Assembly: GCA_018715345.1 (NCBI GenBank)
Contig: DVLT01000008.1
Coordinates: 27,065-91,064, forward strand
Origin: Candidatus Onthocola gallistercoris
GTDB taxonomy: Bacteria; Bacillota; Clostridia; Lachnospirales; Lachnospiraceae
Reading direction: 5' to 3'
Length of the DNA: 64,000 nucleotides
Every line of letters begins with the position of its first letter. Positions within the stretch are counted from its first letter, which is position 1. The notes below the pieces were generated by a model. That model was not told where the DNA came from. It did not search any database and was given only the letters and a program-made list of their open reading frames with translations. Positions 41,861-50,105 of this stretch are shown piece by piece. Both the position numbers and the translations under genes were made by a program.

Positions 41861-41897
41861 TGTATTAACATACTAATACAATAATACATCTTTTTTT
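41851..41897 (+). promoter_or_regulatory. 17-bp palindrome: GntR (YtrA-type) operator that can also fold as a terminator
   Basis: GATGTATTATTGTATTA at 41851-41867 and its exact reverse complement at 41874-41890 flank a six-base loop; seven T follow. It covers the -10 box and start region, so it is well placed as operator for the GntR protein of this operon. Each arm itself holds two TGTATTA(T) units. As RNA the downstream part could form a hairpin followed by a U run. Confidence 0.75.
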
Positions 41898-41914
41898 AAG
41901 GAGGTACGCAGACA

Positions 41915-42676
41915 ATGAAGTTTTTGAGATTGCTGAAGCTGGAACTGAAATGTTCCTGGCGGAGTTTCGCGGTCATATATGGCCTGGTGATCGTTCTGGC
42001 TTTGATGACCGGGCTGAGCGACAGCAAGATGGCGTTCGCCTTTCCGCTGTTTGGCCTGGGATACGGAATGGTCATCATGGCCGCCTGTATCCTGTGCCTG
42101 ATCGCTATCATCCGGAATTATCATGTGTCCATGTTTTCGAGGGCTTCTTATCTGACCCATACGCTGCCGGTCAGCTCGGTCAAACTGTTCCTGGCGAAGA
42201 TGGCAGGCAGCGCTTTCTGGACGGTGCTCACGGTATGCGTCATGTATGTCAGCGTGGTCATACTGGGTGTTTCCTCCCGTGTCCTTTCCCTGGAACAGCT
42301 TTTTGGCGCCGCGCGGGAGTGGGATCTTTCCTGGTTCGTGCCGGCCGCGCTTTACATGTTCGTATCGCTGATCGGCTTTATCGCCGTATGCTATTTTGTC
42401 ATGAACCTGGTCCATACGCCCCTTGTGCGCGCGCACAGGAACGGGATAGCGGTCATCCTTTTTCTGTTCCTTGCCATTGCCCGGGGATGGATCGACGGTA
42501 AGATCTTCGTTTCGTCCGGGGAAAGCTACGCGGCCATCAGCGCCCGGTCCGCTTTCGCGTCGTTTACCGGCTACAGCCAGCCGGCCTGGATGGTGATCGG
42601 CTGGGAGTTTTTCTGGGCGGTCCTGTTTTCGGCAGCGGGCATATGGCTGCTGAAGCATCAGCTGGAGGTGGAGTGA
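41915..42676 (+). CDS. ABC-2 type membrane subunit
   Basis: Membrane protein of 253 residues with about six hydrophobic spans and a cytosolic N-terminus (FLRLLKLELKCSWRSF), the usual pattern of ABC-2-type export permeases. A conserved-looking segment RASYLTHTLPVSSVKLFLAK between spans 2 and 3 resembles the coupling helix of lantibiotic-immunity-like permeases. Start ATG 41915 follows AAGGAGG. First gene of an operon with a GntR regulator and an ABC ATPase, the YtrA-type arrangement associated with cell-wall antibiotic stress in other Firmicutes. The exported substrate is unknown. Confidence 0.82.
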   Translation: MKFLRLLKLELKCSWRSFAVIYGLVIVLALMTGLSDSKMAFAFPLFGLGYGMVIMAACILCLIAIIRNYHVSMFSRASYLTHTLPVSSVKLFLAKMAGSAFWTVLTVCVMYVSVVILGVSSRVLSLEQLFGAAREWDLSWFVPAALYMFVSLIGFIAVCYFVMNLVHTPLVRAHRNGIAVILFLFLAIARGWIDGKIFVSSGESYAAISARSAFASFTGYSQPAWMVIGWEFFWAVLFSAAGIWLLKHQLEVE

Positions 42677-42703
42677 TTTGAACGGAAAAGTACAGGTGAT
42701 CAT

Positions 42704-43060
42704 GTGAAATTTGAAGCGAACATACCGATCTATCTGCAGATCATTGAAGAGATCAAGCGGCGTATCATCATCGGCGAATATAAACCAGGCGGAAAACTTC
42801 CGCCTGTGCGGGAACTGGCTCTGTCGTTCGGCGTCAATCCCAATACCGTACAAAGAGCCTTCGGCGAACTGGAACGGGACGGACTGGTCTACAGCGAACG
42901 GACCAGCGGCCGGTTCATTGCCGATGATCCGGAAAAGATAAGGGGGCTTCGGGAGACGGTCCTTGTGCGCAAGACGGACGCTTTCCTGGAAGATATGAGC
43001 CGTTACGGATACGATGAAGAAAGTGTTTTGACATATATCAACAGTAGAAAGAAGGTTTAG
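42704..43060 (+). CDS. GntR family regulator, YtrA subfamily
   Basis: Short regulator of 118 residues: GntR winged helix (PIYLQIIEEIKRRIIIGEYK, GGKLPPVRELALSFGVNPNT, VQRAFGELERDGLVYSERTS) at 8-75 and only a small C-terminal dimerisation helix pair, which defines the YtrA subfamily. These repress their own ABC operon. The start is GTG 42704 with AGGTG upstream; an ATG three bases before it is followed by an in-frame stop. The 17-bp palindrome at 41851-41890 is the probable operator. Followed by the ATPase after three bases. Confidence 0.9.
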   Translation: MKFEANIPIYLQIIEEIKRRIIIGEYKPGGKLPPVRELALSFGVNPNTVQRAFGELERDGLVYSERTSGRFIADDPEKIRGLRETVLVRKTDAFLEDMSRYGYDEESVLTYINSRKKV

Positions 43061-43063
43061 AAG

Positions 43064-43765
43064 ATGAACGAGCGGATCGTAATACAAGGACTGACCAAGA
43101 CCTATAAGAAAAATGAAGCGCTCAAAGACGTGGATCTTACGATCCCGGCGGGAGCGATCGTAGGCCTGCTTGGACCTAACGGCAGCGGAAAGACCACGCT
43201 GCTCAAGATTCTCACCGGCCTGATCCGGTCCTATAAGGGGACGGTATCCATTGGCGGCAGACCGGTGGGAGAGGAAACGAAAAAAATGATCTCCTACCTG
43301 CCGGATGAACCCTACTTCGCCGATTGGATGCGGGTGAAAGACGCGCTGGGCATATTTCAGGACATGTATGAAGATTTTGACAAAGCCCGCTGCCTGGATA
43401 TGATCGGCCGGTTCCGTATTGCCGAGAAAGCCCGCGTGCGGACCCTGTCCAAAGGGACGAAGGAAAAGTTCCAGCTGGCTTTGGTGCTGAGCAGGCGGGC
43501 TCCCATCGTCATCCTCGACGAACCGATAGGCGGCGTGGATCCGGCGGCCCGGGAAGTCATACTGGATACGATACTGGAAAATTACACGAAAGATCAGACA
43601 TTGCTCATCGCCACCCACCTGATCGCGGAACTGGAACGGATATTTGACGTGGCCATCTTTATCCGGGAAGGGCGGATCCTGTTAAACAAGGATGTGGAAT
43701 CTTTGCGGATGGAGACCGGCCGATCGGTGGACGAACTGTTCAGGGAGCGGTTCCGGTACGAATGA
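43064..43765 (+). CDS. ABC transporter ATP-binding protein (YtrB-like)
   Basis: ATPase of 233 residues partnering the ABC-2 subunit. Walker A is GPNGSGKTT, signature region reads LSKGTKEKFQLALVLSR (LSGGQ variant LSKGT, common in this exporter class), Walker B VILDEPIGGVD, and H loop ATHLIAELE. Length is typical. It is the last gene of the operon and a bidirectional terminator follows. Nothing odd except the LSKGT signature. Confidence 0.9.
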   Translation: MNERIVIQGLTKTYKKNEALKDVDLTIPAGAIVGLLGPNGSGKTTLLKILTGLIRSYKGTVSIGGRPVGEETKKMISYLPDEPYFADWMRVKDALGIFQDMYEDFDKARCLDMIGRFRIAEKARVRTLSKGTKEKFQLALVLSRRAPIVILDEPIGGVDPAAREVILDTILENYTKDQTLLIATHLIAELERIFDVAIFIREGRILLNKDVESLRMETGRSVDELFRERFRYE

Positions 43766-43769
43766 CGCG

Positions 43770-43816
43770 AAAAGGTGTCCCAAAAGTTGTTTCATGACTT
43801 TTGGGACGCCTTTTTT
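43770..43816. terminator. Bidirectional terminator between the ABC operon and aroA
   Basis: AAAAGGTGTCCCAAAAGT pairs with ACTTTTGGGACGCCTTTT over 18 positions with one mismatch, with A and T runs on the two flanks. It serves the plus-strand ABC operon and the minus-strand aroA, whose stop codon lies at its edge. Confidence 0.88.
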
Positions 43817-45092
43817 ATCTTGCCAGTTTTTTCAGATCTTCAAAAAAGCCGGGATAGGATATGTCCACGCATCCGCCGTGATCCAACCGGGTCACGCCGT
43901 CGCTGGCAAGCCCGGCCACCGCGAAACTCATGGCCACGCGGTGATCCCTATGTGTCGCGATGGCCGCGCCGTGGAGCGGACGGCCGCCATGGATGATCAT
44001 GCCGTCTTCGGTGGCGGTGATATCGGCGCCCATGGCTTTCAGGTTTTCCACCATGATGTCGATCCGGTTGGATTCTTTGACTTTCAGCTCCTGGGCGTCT
44101 TTGATAACGGTCGTGCCTTCGGCGAAGCAGGCGAGGATGGCGATGATCGGAAGCTCATCGATGAGGGTGGGGATGATGGAGCCGCCGATGGTGGTTCCAT
44201 GGAGTTTTGAACTGCGGACGATGATATCCGCTGCAGGTTCGCTTCCCAGTTCTTTTTCATTGTCCAGAACAATATCCGCTCCCATATCCCGGCATACTTT
44301 GAGGATGCCGTCCCGGGTGGGATTGATGCCCACATGATGAAGTCGTATTTCCGATCCGGGAACGATCAGACCGGCTGCGATAAAATATGCGGCGGAAGAG
44401 ATATCGCCGGGGATATGGATGTCACAGGCATAAAGTTCGCGGGCAGGATGGATACGGGCTGTGGTGCCCTGACAGGTTATATCGGCGCCGCAGGCTCTTA
44501 ACATCCGTTCTGTGTGGTCTCTGGAAAGGAACGGCTCCGTGACGGATGTTTCTCCCTGGGCATAAAGGCCGGCTAAAAGTACGGCGGACTTCACCTGGGC
44601 GGAAGCCACCGGTGAAGTGTATGCGATGCCCTTTAAGGGGCCTCCGATGATATGAAGCGGCGCGCAGCCGTTATTATTCACGCTTTGTATGTGGGCGCCC
44701 ATCATGGAAAGAGGAGTGATGATCCGGTTCATGGGACGACTTTGGATCGATGCGTCTCCATTGATGGTACAGTCAAAGGGCTGGGCAGCCAATATACCGG
44801 ACATGAGGCGGGTGGTCGTACCACTGTTGCCTGTATCTAAAGTATCTGTTGGGCGCGAAAGACCATGGAGCCCTTTGCCATGTATTTTCACAGTATTTTG
44901 GTCGTTTTCGATCTCAATACCCATCTGACGGAAGCAGGCAATGGATGAAAGACAATCGGCCCCCTGCAAAAAACCAGTGACTGTGGTAGTGCCCCGGGCA
45001 AGGGAGCCCAACATGATGCTGCGGTGGGAGATGGATTTATCTCCTGGGACGGTTAAGTCCCCCCTTAATGGGTTTGAACGTGCAATATTCAT
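43815..45092 (-). CDS. aroA: 3-phosphoshikimate 1-carboxyvinyltransferase (EPSP synthase)
   Basis: Sixth shikimate-pathway enzyme, joining PEP to shikimate-3-phosphate. The 425-residue protein has VPGDKSISHRSIM with the PEP/S3P-binding Lys and Ser, LDTGNSGTTTRLMSG (the motif corresponding to the glyphosate-sensitive loop appears as GNSGTTTR), LSRDHTERML, and DELPIIAILACFAEG near residue 310. The GNSGTT form and the arrangement resemble class II enzymes of Gram-positive bacteria. AAAGGAG lies 13 bases before the ATG. Last gene of the T-box-controlled aroF-tyrA-aroA operon. Its 3' third looks more CG-rich than the rest by eye. Confidence 0.94.
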   Translation of the reverse strand: MNIARSNPLRGDLTVPGDKSISHRSIMLGSLARGTTTVTGFLQGADCLSSIACFRQMGIEIENDQNTVKIHGKGLHGLSRPTDTLDTGNSGTTTRLMSGILAAQPFDCTINGDASIQSRPMNRIITPLSMMGAHIQSVNNNGCAPLHIIGGPLKGIAYTSPVASAQVKSAVLLAGLYAQGETSVTEPFLSRDHTERMLRACGADITCQGTTARIHPARELYACDIHIPGDISSAAYFIAAGLIVPGSEIRLHHVGINPTRDGILKVCRDMGADIVLDNEKELGSEPAADIIVRSSKLHGTTIGGSIIPTLIDELPIIAILACFAEGTTVIKDAQELKVKESNRIDIMVENLKAMGADITATEDGMIIHGGRPLHGAAIATHRDHRVAMSFAVAGLASDGVTRLDHGGCVDISYPGFFEDLKKLAR

Positions 45093-45153
45093 AATACGTT
45101 TCCAACTCCTTTATATTGTAAGGCGATGTGAAGAAAGCCTCTAGTCATAGATA

Positions 45154-46260
45154 TCAGCCGACGGTGTGGACAACATAGTGGAAACGGTCCAATAATCCGG
45201 CGGCTTTTTCGGAAGCCTCCTGCTCATAAAATTCAATGTGAAGGACGCCTTCTTGAAACTCCCGGTTGTGGACAATGCCAATGTTGCGGATACTGATACC
45301 GTTGGTGGCCAATATCGTGGCAATGGTGGCAATGGCCCCTGATTCATCGATGATATCCACGAAGATCTCATAGGATGGTTCGATGGCTCCTTTTGCGTGA
45401 CTGACCGGAATGTCGTTCCGGTAATCCCGGGCTTTTGTAAAGGCATCCAACAATGCGTCCTCTTGGCGGTTTCGGATGGCATTTCCTATATCATACATCC
45501 GTTTTTCATAATCGGAAAGAACATTTAATATGGAATCCTGATTTTCAAAACAGATCTGCTGCCACATTTCCGGAGATGAAGAGGCGATACGGGTGATATC
45601 TTTAAAACCTCCGGCGGCCAAAAGCCGCATCATACCTTCCGGATTATCCGTCTCACGTACCAGATTGACCAGCGTGTAAGCGATGATATGGGGCAAATGA
45701 CTGATGGCCGCTGTGATCCGGTCGTGTTCCTTGTAATTGAGTGTGATGGGAAGCGCGTTCATGGCCCGGACAAGGGAAAGCATCAATTCATGTCTGTAGG
45801 AGTCCGTTTCATCGCAAGGGGTCAGGATATAGTAAGCATTCTCCAACAGATGGGCCTTGGAGTGACTGTAGCCGGATTTTTCCGAACCGGTCATGGGGTG
45901 TCCGCCAATGAAATGGTCGGACAGGCCGACCTGTTCCACAGCCTGATGGATGGCGGATTTGACGCTGCCCACATCCGTCAGTATACAGTCCGGCGAAAGA
46001 ATGCTTTTCAGTGGCTGAAGATATTCGATACAGGTGGAGACCGGCGTGCAAAGAAAGACCACATCACAGTCGGAAAAGGCGGATCCGATGGTATCGGTCG
46101 CCTGGTTGATCGTATTATCTGCCATGGCCTGTATCAGACCTTCTTTGTTTTTGTCATAAGCGATGAGGATATCATCCGGTCGGGCCTGGCGCAGGGCTTT
46201 GGCGATGGAACCTCCGATCAGTCCCAGACCGATAAATCCGATCGTCAATGTCTTTTTCAT
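45154..46260 (-). CDS. tyrA: prephenate dehydrogenase with ACT domain
   Basis: Converts prephenate to 4-hydroxyphenylpyruvate using NAD, the committed step to tyrosine. Of 368 residues, the first 170 form the Rossmann domain (GFIGLGLIGGSIAKAL), GGHPMTGSEKSGY supplies substrate residues, a helical dimerisation domain follows, and a C-terminal ACT domain (YEIFVDIIDESGAIATIATI from about 290) probably binds tyrosine for feedback. The start is the ATG at 46260 (complement) with GGGAGG upstream; it overlaps the DAHP synthase stop as ATGA. Sixty bases separate it from aroA. Confidence 0.94.
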   Translation of the reverse strand: MKKTLTIGFIGLGLIGGSIAKALRQARPDDILIAYDKNKEGLIQAMADNTINQATDTIGSAFSDCDVVFLCTPVSTCIEYLQPLKSILSPDCILTDVGSVKSAIHQAVEQVGLSDHFIGGHPMTGSEKSGYSHSKAHLLENAYYILTPCDETDSYRHELMLSLVRAMNALPITLNYKEHDRITAAISHLPHIIAYTLVNLVRETDNPEGMMRLLAAGGFKDITRIASSSPEMWQQICFENQDSILNVLSDYEKRMYDIGNAIRNRQEDALLDAFTKARDYRNDIPVSHAKGAIEPSYEIFVDIIDESGAIATIATILATNGISIRNIGIVHNREFQEGVLHIEFYEQEASEKAAGLLDRFHYVVHTVG

Positions 46261-47273
46261 GCAAATGTCCTCCCTACACAGTCGGCAATGGGTTTTAATT
46301 CCTGACAAAGTTCTTCAAACTGTTCCAGAGTCAGAGACTGGGGGCCATCGGAAAGGGCGCAAGACGGATCCGGATGCACTTCGATCATGAGTCCGTCGCA
46401 GCCGGAAGCGATGGCCGCCTTTGCCATAGAAGGGATATACTTACGCACGCCTGTGGCATGGCTGGGATCTACGATGACCGGAAGATGGGAATGGTCTTTT
46501 AACACAGCCACTGCGCTCAGATCGAGGGTGTTTCGGGTGGCTGTTTCAAAGGTACGGATCCCCCGTTCACATAGGATAACGTTGGGATTACCTTCTGCCA
46601 TGATGTATTCGGCAGCATTCAGCCATTCGTCAATGGTGGCTGAAAGGCCGCGTTTTAATAAAATGGGAAGCCCGGTCTTACCCGCTTCTTTAAGAAGGGC
46701 GAAATTCTGCATGTTCCTGGCGCCGATCTGGAGCATATCCACATATTTAACGGCTTTTTCAATGGCGGAAAGACTGGTCACTTCGCAGACCGAAGCCAGA
46801 CCGGTTGCATCGGCCGCTTTTTTCATATATTTCAGGCCGGTTTCTTCAAGGCCCTGGAAAGAGTAGGGGGATGTCCTTGGTTTAAAAGCGCCGCCCCGGA
46901 GAAAGTTGGCTCCGGCGGCTTTGACCGCAAAAGCGGTACGCAGCATCATTTCCTCATTTTCTATGGCGCAAGGGCCGGCCATAACGGTCAGATGATCGCC
47001 TCCCACAGTGGTGTTTTTCACGTGGATGACAGTGGATTCCGGATGGAATTTCCGGTTGGCCAGTTTGTAAGATTCGGTGATGTCCACGATCTTTTCAACC
47101 TGGGGGAGTCTGGTGAGTTGTTCCCGGTCCACAAGACTTTTATCGCCCACAACGCCGATGATGGTCACTTCCCGTCCTTCGGACAGATGCACATTCAGTC
47201 CCGCATTCAGGATCAATGTTTCCACTTGCTGGATCGATTTTTTGTCAGTACCTTGTTTCATTACAATGATCAT
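46257..47273 (-). CDS. aroF: 3-deoxy-7-phosphoheptulonate synthase (AroF/DAHP synthase type)
   Basis: First shikimate enzyme, condensing PEP with erythrose-4-phosphate. Protein of 338 residues of the type I-beta group: an N-terminal ferredoxin-like regulatory domain (IIVMKQGTDKKSIQQVETLI, residues 1-70) and the KDPG-like barrel with VMAGPCAIENEEMM, GGAFKPRTSPYSFQG, LLKRGLSATIDEW and PVIVDPSHATG. The N-terminal domain is where aromatic amino acids act in related enzymes. ATG at 47273 (complement) follows AGGAGGAG. First gene after the tyrosine T-box, so the entire operon is tuned to charged tRNA-Tyr. Confidence 0.94.
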   Translation of the reverse strand: MIIVMKQGTDKKSIQQVETLILNAGLNVHLSEGREVTIIGVVGDKSLVDREQLTRLPQVEKIVDITESYKLANRKFHPESTVIHVKNTTVGGDHLTVMAGPCAIENEEMMLRTAFAVKAAGANFLRGGAFKPRTSPYSFQGLEETGLKYMKKAADATGLASVCEVTSLSAIEKAVKYVDMLQIGARNMQNFALLKEAGKTGLPILLKRGLSATIDEWLNAAEYIMAEGNPNVILCERGIRTFETATRNTLDLSAVAVLKDHSHLPVIVDPSHATGVRKYIPSMAKAAIASGCDGLMIEVHPDPSCALSDGPQSLTLEQFEELCQELKPIADCVGRTFA

Positions 47274-47376
47274 GTTTGATCTCCTCCTGATATGATGATA
47301 AATCCGGGACGGCATGATCTTTCGTGGGAATGGCTGCCGGACAGGAAAGCGGATCGTATTCCAGTCAGGACAGCAT

Positions 47377-47651
47377 AAAAAAACTTCCGTCCCTCAAATG
47401 TAAAGGACGAAAGTAAACTTCCGTGGTACCACCTTTATTCACTCCGCCATCACTGACGGAATCTCAGAGAGTACGTCACCCATGGTGATTATACTCCTGC
47501 AGGATAACGGTTGCAGCCGGCACAGCCTACTTTAAGTTCAGCCTGCAGCTCGGGGATGTATTCAGTACCTGTTCCATGCACCTCTCATCAGCCGGTAACT
47601 TTCTGTATAAAACGTACGGCACTTACTCTTTCCCGTCTCAGCTTTTGAATT
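47377..47651 (-). promoter_or_regulatory. T-box leader, probably tyrosine-specific
   Basis: On the minus strand the leader shows a Stem I apical AGAAAG and GGUG region, a specifier context GAA-UAC-AUCCCCGAG with UAC (Tyr) at 47560-47558, the CCGUUAUC element of stem II/III, the conserved T-box core GGTGGTACCACGG (complement of 47421-47433), and a terminator CTTTCGTCC/GGACGGAAG (complement of 47413-47384) ending in seven U. The anti-terminator uses the T-box core. Uncharged tRNA-Tyr should prevent termination and turn on aroF-tyrA-aroA. The specifier was placed by alignment with the second T-box near 62830. Confidence 0.9.
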
Positions 47652-47657
47652 GCCATC

Positions 47658-47686
47658 ATCATAGCATGATTTTTTTTAAAAATCAA
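47658..47686 (-). promoter_or_regulatory. Promoter of the aro operon T-box leader
   Basis: On the minus strand TTGATT (complement of 47681-47686) and TATGAT (complement of 47658-47663) are 17 bases apart, with TGC directly before the -10. Confidence 0.7.
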
Positions 47687-47759
47687 CCCCTGATTTATGT
47701 ATAGTGAAAGGGAAAAGTGTGATAACATGAGAAAAAATTGTAGAGTTTTCATAAATGTA

Positions 47760-47788
47760 TTGAAGAATTTGAACTTTTTTAGTAAAAT
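47760..47788 (+). promoter_or_regulatory. Promoter of the EF-G paralogue
   Basis: TTGAAG at 47760-47765 and TAAAAT at 47783-47788 with 17-base spacing, about 52 bases before the start codon. Divergent from the aro promoter. Confidence 0.55.
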
Positions 47789-47840
47789 ATATCCATGAGT
47801 ATACATCTGTATATTACTAATCGTATTGGAGGAATCAGAC

Positions 47841-49919
47841 ATGAAGGTTTATAAGACACAGGACATACGTAACGTGGTTATTTTGGGACATGGCGGCTGC
47901 GGAAAGACTTCATTGGCAGAGTCCATGGCACATGTTACAGGTGTAACGAACCGGTTGGGACGTGTCGAAGACGGTAACACGATCAGTGACTACGATAAAG
48001 AAGAAATCAAGAGAAAGTTTTCTATCACCACATCGGTTATCCCGATCGAGTGGCAGTTCTGGAAGATCAATCTTTTAGATACACCTGGTTACCTGGATTT
48101 TGTCGGCGAAGTGGAAGAAGCGCTGTCAGCGGCTGACGGAGCCATCATCGTGATCAACGGTAAGGCCGGCGTGGAAGCAGGAACAGAAAAAGCATGGGAT
48201 TTCTGTGAAAAATATGGCGTGCCTCGAGTATTCTTTGTGACGAATATGGATGATGAACATGCCGATTATATGAAAGTGGTCAATAAGCTGAAAGATCTGT
48301 ATGGTAAACGTATCGCGCCGTTCCATCTGCCGATCCATGACGGAGGCAGTTTTGACAGTGTGGTCAATGTTGTCACCATGAAAGGCAGACGTTTCATTGG
48401 AGGCGGTAAGTGGGAGGATAGAGATATCCCGGACAGCGCCCAGGATGAATTGGAGCCTTGCCGAGAAGCGCTTTTGGAAGCCGTGGCTGAAACAAGCGAA
48501 GAATATATGGACCGTTACTTTGAAGGCGGGGAGTTTACAGAGGATGAGATCATTGACGCGCTGCGTCAGAATGTCAATGAAGGTTCTATTGTTCCGGTGC
48601 AGTGCGGTTCCGGCACAAAGGAATATGGTGTGGAGGGTCTGATCCAGACTTGCGTTGAGTTTCTTCCGTCTCCCATGCGGGATCATATCAAGATCTTTGG
48701 AAAGGATCCGAGGACAGATAAGGAATATAATGTGGACTATGATTCCAGAAGGCCCTTCTCAGCTTATGTTTTCAAGACCATCGTGGATCCGTTCATCGGC
48801 CGTTATTCCCTGATCAAAGTATGCTCCGGTACATTGAAGTCTGATTCCGTTATTTATAATTATGATAAAGATACAGAAGAGAAGATTTCCAGACTCTATA
48901 TCATGCGCGGTAAGGAAACGATAGAAGTTCCGGAACTGAAAGCGGGTGATATCGGCGCCATCGGTAAGCTTACCAACACCGCCACAGGCGATACCCTTTC
49001 TCTGAAGTCAGATCCTTTGGTGATCAGCAAGATGGAAGTGGAAGCGCCTTATACATACAAACGGTATGAAGCGGTCAACAAAGGCGATGAAGACAAAGTT
49101 TCTCAGGCTTTGGCAAAGATGATGGACGAGGATCTGACACTGAGAGCATTTAATGATAAAGAGAATCGTCAGTCACTCCTTTATGGTATGGGCGATCAGC
49201 ACCTGGATGTGGTTGTCAGCAAGCTGGAAGCCAAGTATCGGGTGAAGATCACCTTATCCAAACCGCGTATTCCTTACAGGGAGACGATCCGTAAGAAAGT
49301 ATCTGTACGGGAAAAATATAAAAAACAGTCCGGCGGCCATGGACAGTATGGAGATGTGGCCATGGAATTTGAACCGTCCGGAGATCTGGAGACGCCCTAT
49401 GTTTTTGAAGAACGGGTAGTGGGCGGAGCGGTTCCGAAAAACTACTTCCCGGCTGTAGAGAAGGGTATCCAGGAATCTGTCCAGAAGGGCCCGATGGCCG
49501 GATATCCGGTTGTGGGCATTAAGGCCACTTTGTTTGATGGTTCCTACCATCCGGTGGATTCTTCCGAAATGGCCTTCAAGACAGCAGCCAGACAGGCTTT
49601 CAAGTCCGCTTTCCTGCAGGCGAATCCGGTGATCTTAGAGCCCATCGCTTCCCTGAGCGTGGTTGTACCGGACAGCTACACAGGAGACATCATGGGTGAT
49701 CTGAACAAGAAACGGGGCCGTGTCCTTGGTATGAATCCGGTGGAAGGCGGCAAGACAGAGATCGTTGCCGATATTCCTTTATCAGAGTTGTATGGTTATT
49801 CGACCAATCTGCGTTCCATGACCGGCGGCAGAGGAACCTACGCTTATTCCTTCAGCCGTTATGAGCAGGCGCCTGCAGATGTACAGGATAAGGTTGTGGC
49901 AGAAGGCTCTGACGATTAA
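47841..49919 (+). CDS. elongation factor G-like translational GTPase (EF-G paralogue)
   Basis: Translational GTPase of 692 residues with the five-domain EF-G layout. G1 is ILGHGGCGKTSL, G3 is LLDTPGYLDFVGEVEEAL, and G4 reads VTNMDDEH, so the canonical NKxD is replaced by TNMD. Switch I reads RKFSITTSVIP instead of the ERGITI found in true EF-G. Domain IV has the KQSGGHGQYGDVAMEFEP segment and the C-terminus GGRGTYAYSFSRYEQAP. These features mark the EF-G2/EF-G-like group rather than the fusA of the str operon; its role is not well defined. ATG 47841 follows TTGGAGG. Monocistronic, terminator downstream. Confidence 0.9.
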   Translation: MKVYKTQDIRNVVILGHGGCGKTSLAESMAHVTGVTNRLGRVEDGNTISDYDKEEIKRKFSITTSVIPIEWQFWKINLLDTPGYLDFVGEVEEALSAADGAIIVINGKAGVEAGTEKAWDFCEKYGVPRVFFVTNMDDEHADYMKVVNKLKDLYGKRIAPFHLPIHDGGSFDSVVNVVTMKGRRFIGGGKWEDRDIPDSAQDELEPCREALLEAVAETSEEYMDRYFEGGEFTEDEIIDALRQNVNEGSIVPVQCGSGTKEYGVEGLIQTCVEFLPSPMRDHIKIFGKDPRTDKEYNVDYDSRRPFSAYVFKTIVDPFIGRYSLIKVCSGTLKSDSVIYNYDKDTEEKISRLYIMRGKETIEVPELKAGDIGAIGKLTNTATGDTLSLKSDPLVISKMEVEAPYTYKRYEAVNKGDEDKVSQALAKMMDEDLTLRAFNDKENRQSLLYGMGDQHLDVVVSKLEAKYRVKITLSKPRIPYRETIRKKVSVREKYKKQSGGHGQYGDVAMEFEPSGDLETPYVFEERVVGGAVPKNYFPAVEKGIQESVQKGPMAGYPVVGIKATLFDGSYHPVDSSEMAFKTAARQAFKSAFLQANPVILEPIASLSVVVPDSYTGDIMGDLNKKRGRVLGMNPVEGGKTEIVADIPLSELYGYSTNLRSMTGGRGTYAYSFSRYEQAPADVQDKVVAEGSDD

Positions 49920-49972
49920 TAGATAAAAAGCGGTCTGACCGCTTGCTGATATCTATCATTTCCTTCAAAGAA

Positions 49973-50020
49973 AGAAGGGAATCCAAAAGCAGTAAGAGCT
50001 TGAAAGATTCCCTTCTTTTG
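49973..50020 (+). terminator. Terminator after the EF-G paralogue
   Basis: AGAAGGGAATC pairs with GATTCCCTTCT over 11 bases with a 22-base loop, then TTTG. A smaller hairpin AAGCGGT/ACCGCTT lies at 49928-49944. Confidence 0.75.
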
Positions 50021-50029
50021 TTATATATA
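50000..50029 (+). promoter_or_regulatory. Possible promoter of the RCC1-Hsp70-AAA locus
   Basis: TTGAAA at 50000-50005 and TATATA at 50024-50029 with 18-base spacing. The -35 lies in the loop of the preceding terminator, a compact arrangement. No repressor site recognised. Confidence 0.45.
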
Positions 50030-50105
50030 AACAGCGCAGAAAGAAAAATGGGGGCTTTAAGAACCGCTGTGTCAGAAAAGACGGGCTGTAAAAGGAGACA
50101 AGGTG

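Noticed and set aside
41873..43618. Very long antisense open frame (581 codons) opposite the ABC-2/GntR/ATPase genes
   Set aside because: The plus strand carries three genes with complete family motifs; the antisense protein is His/Arg/Gln-rich with no recognisable domain, as expected from codon mirror effects.
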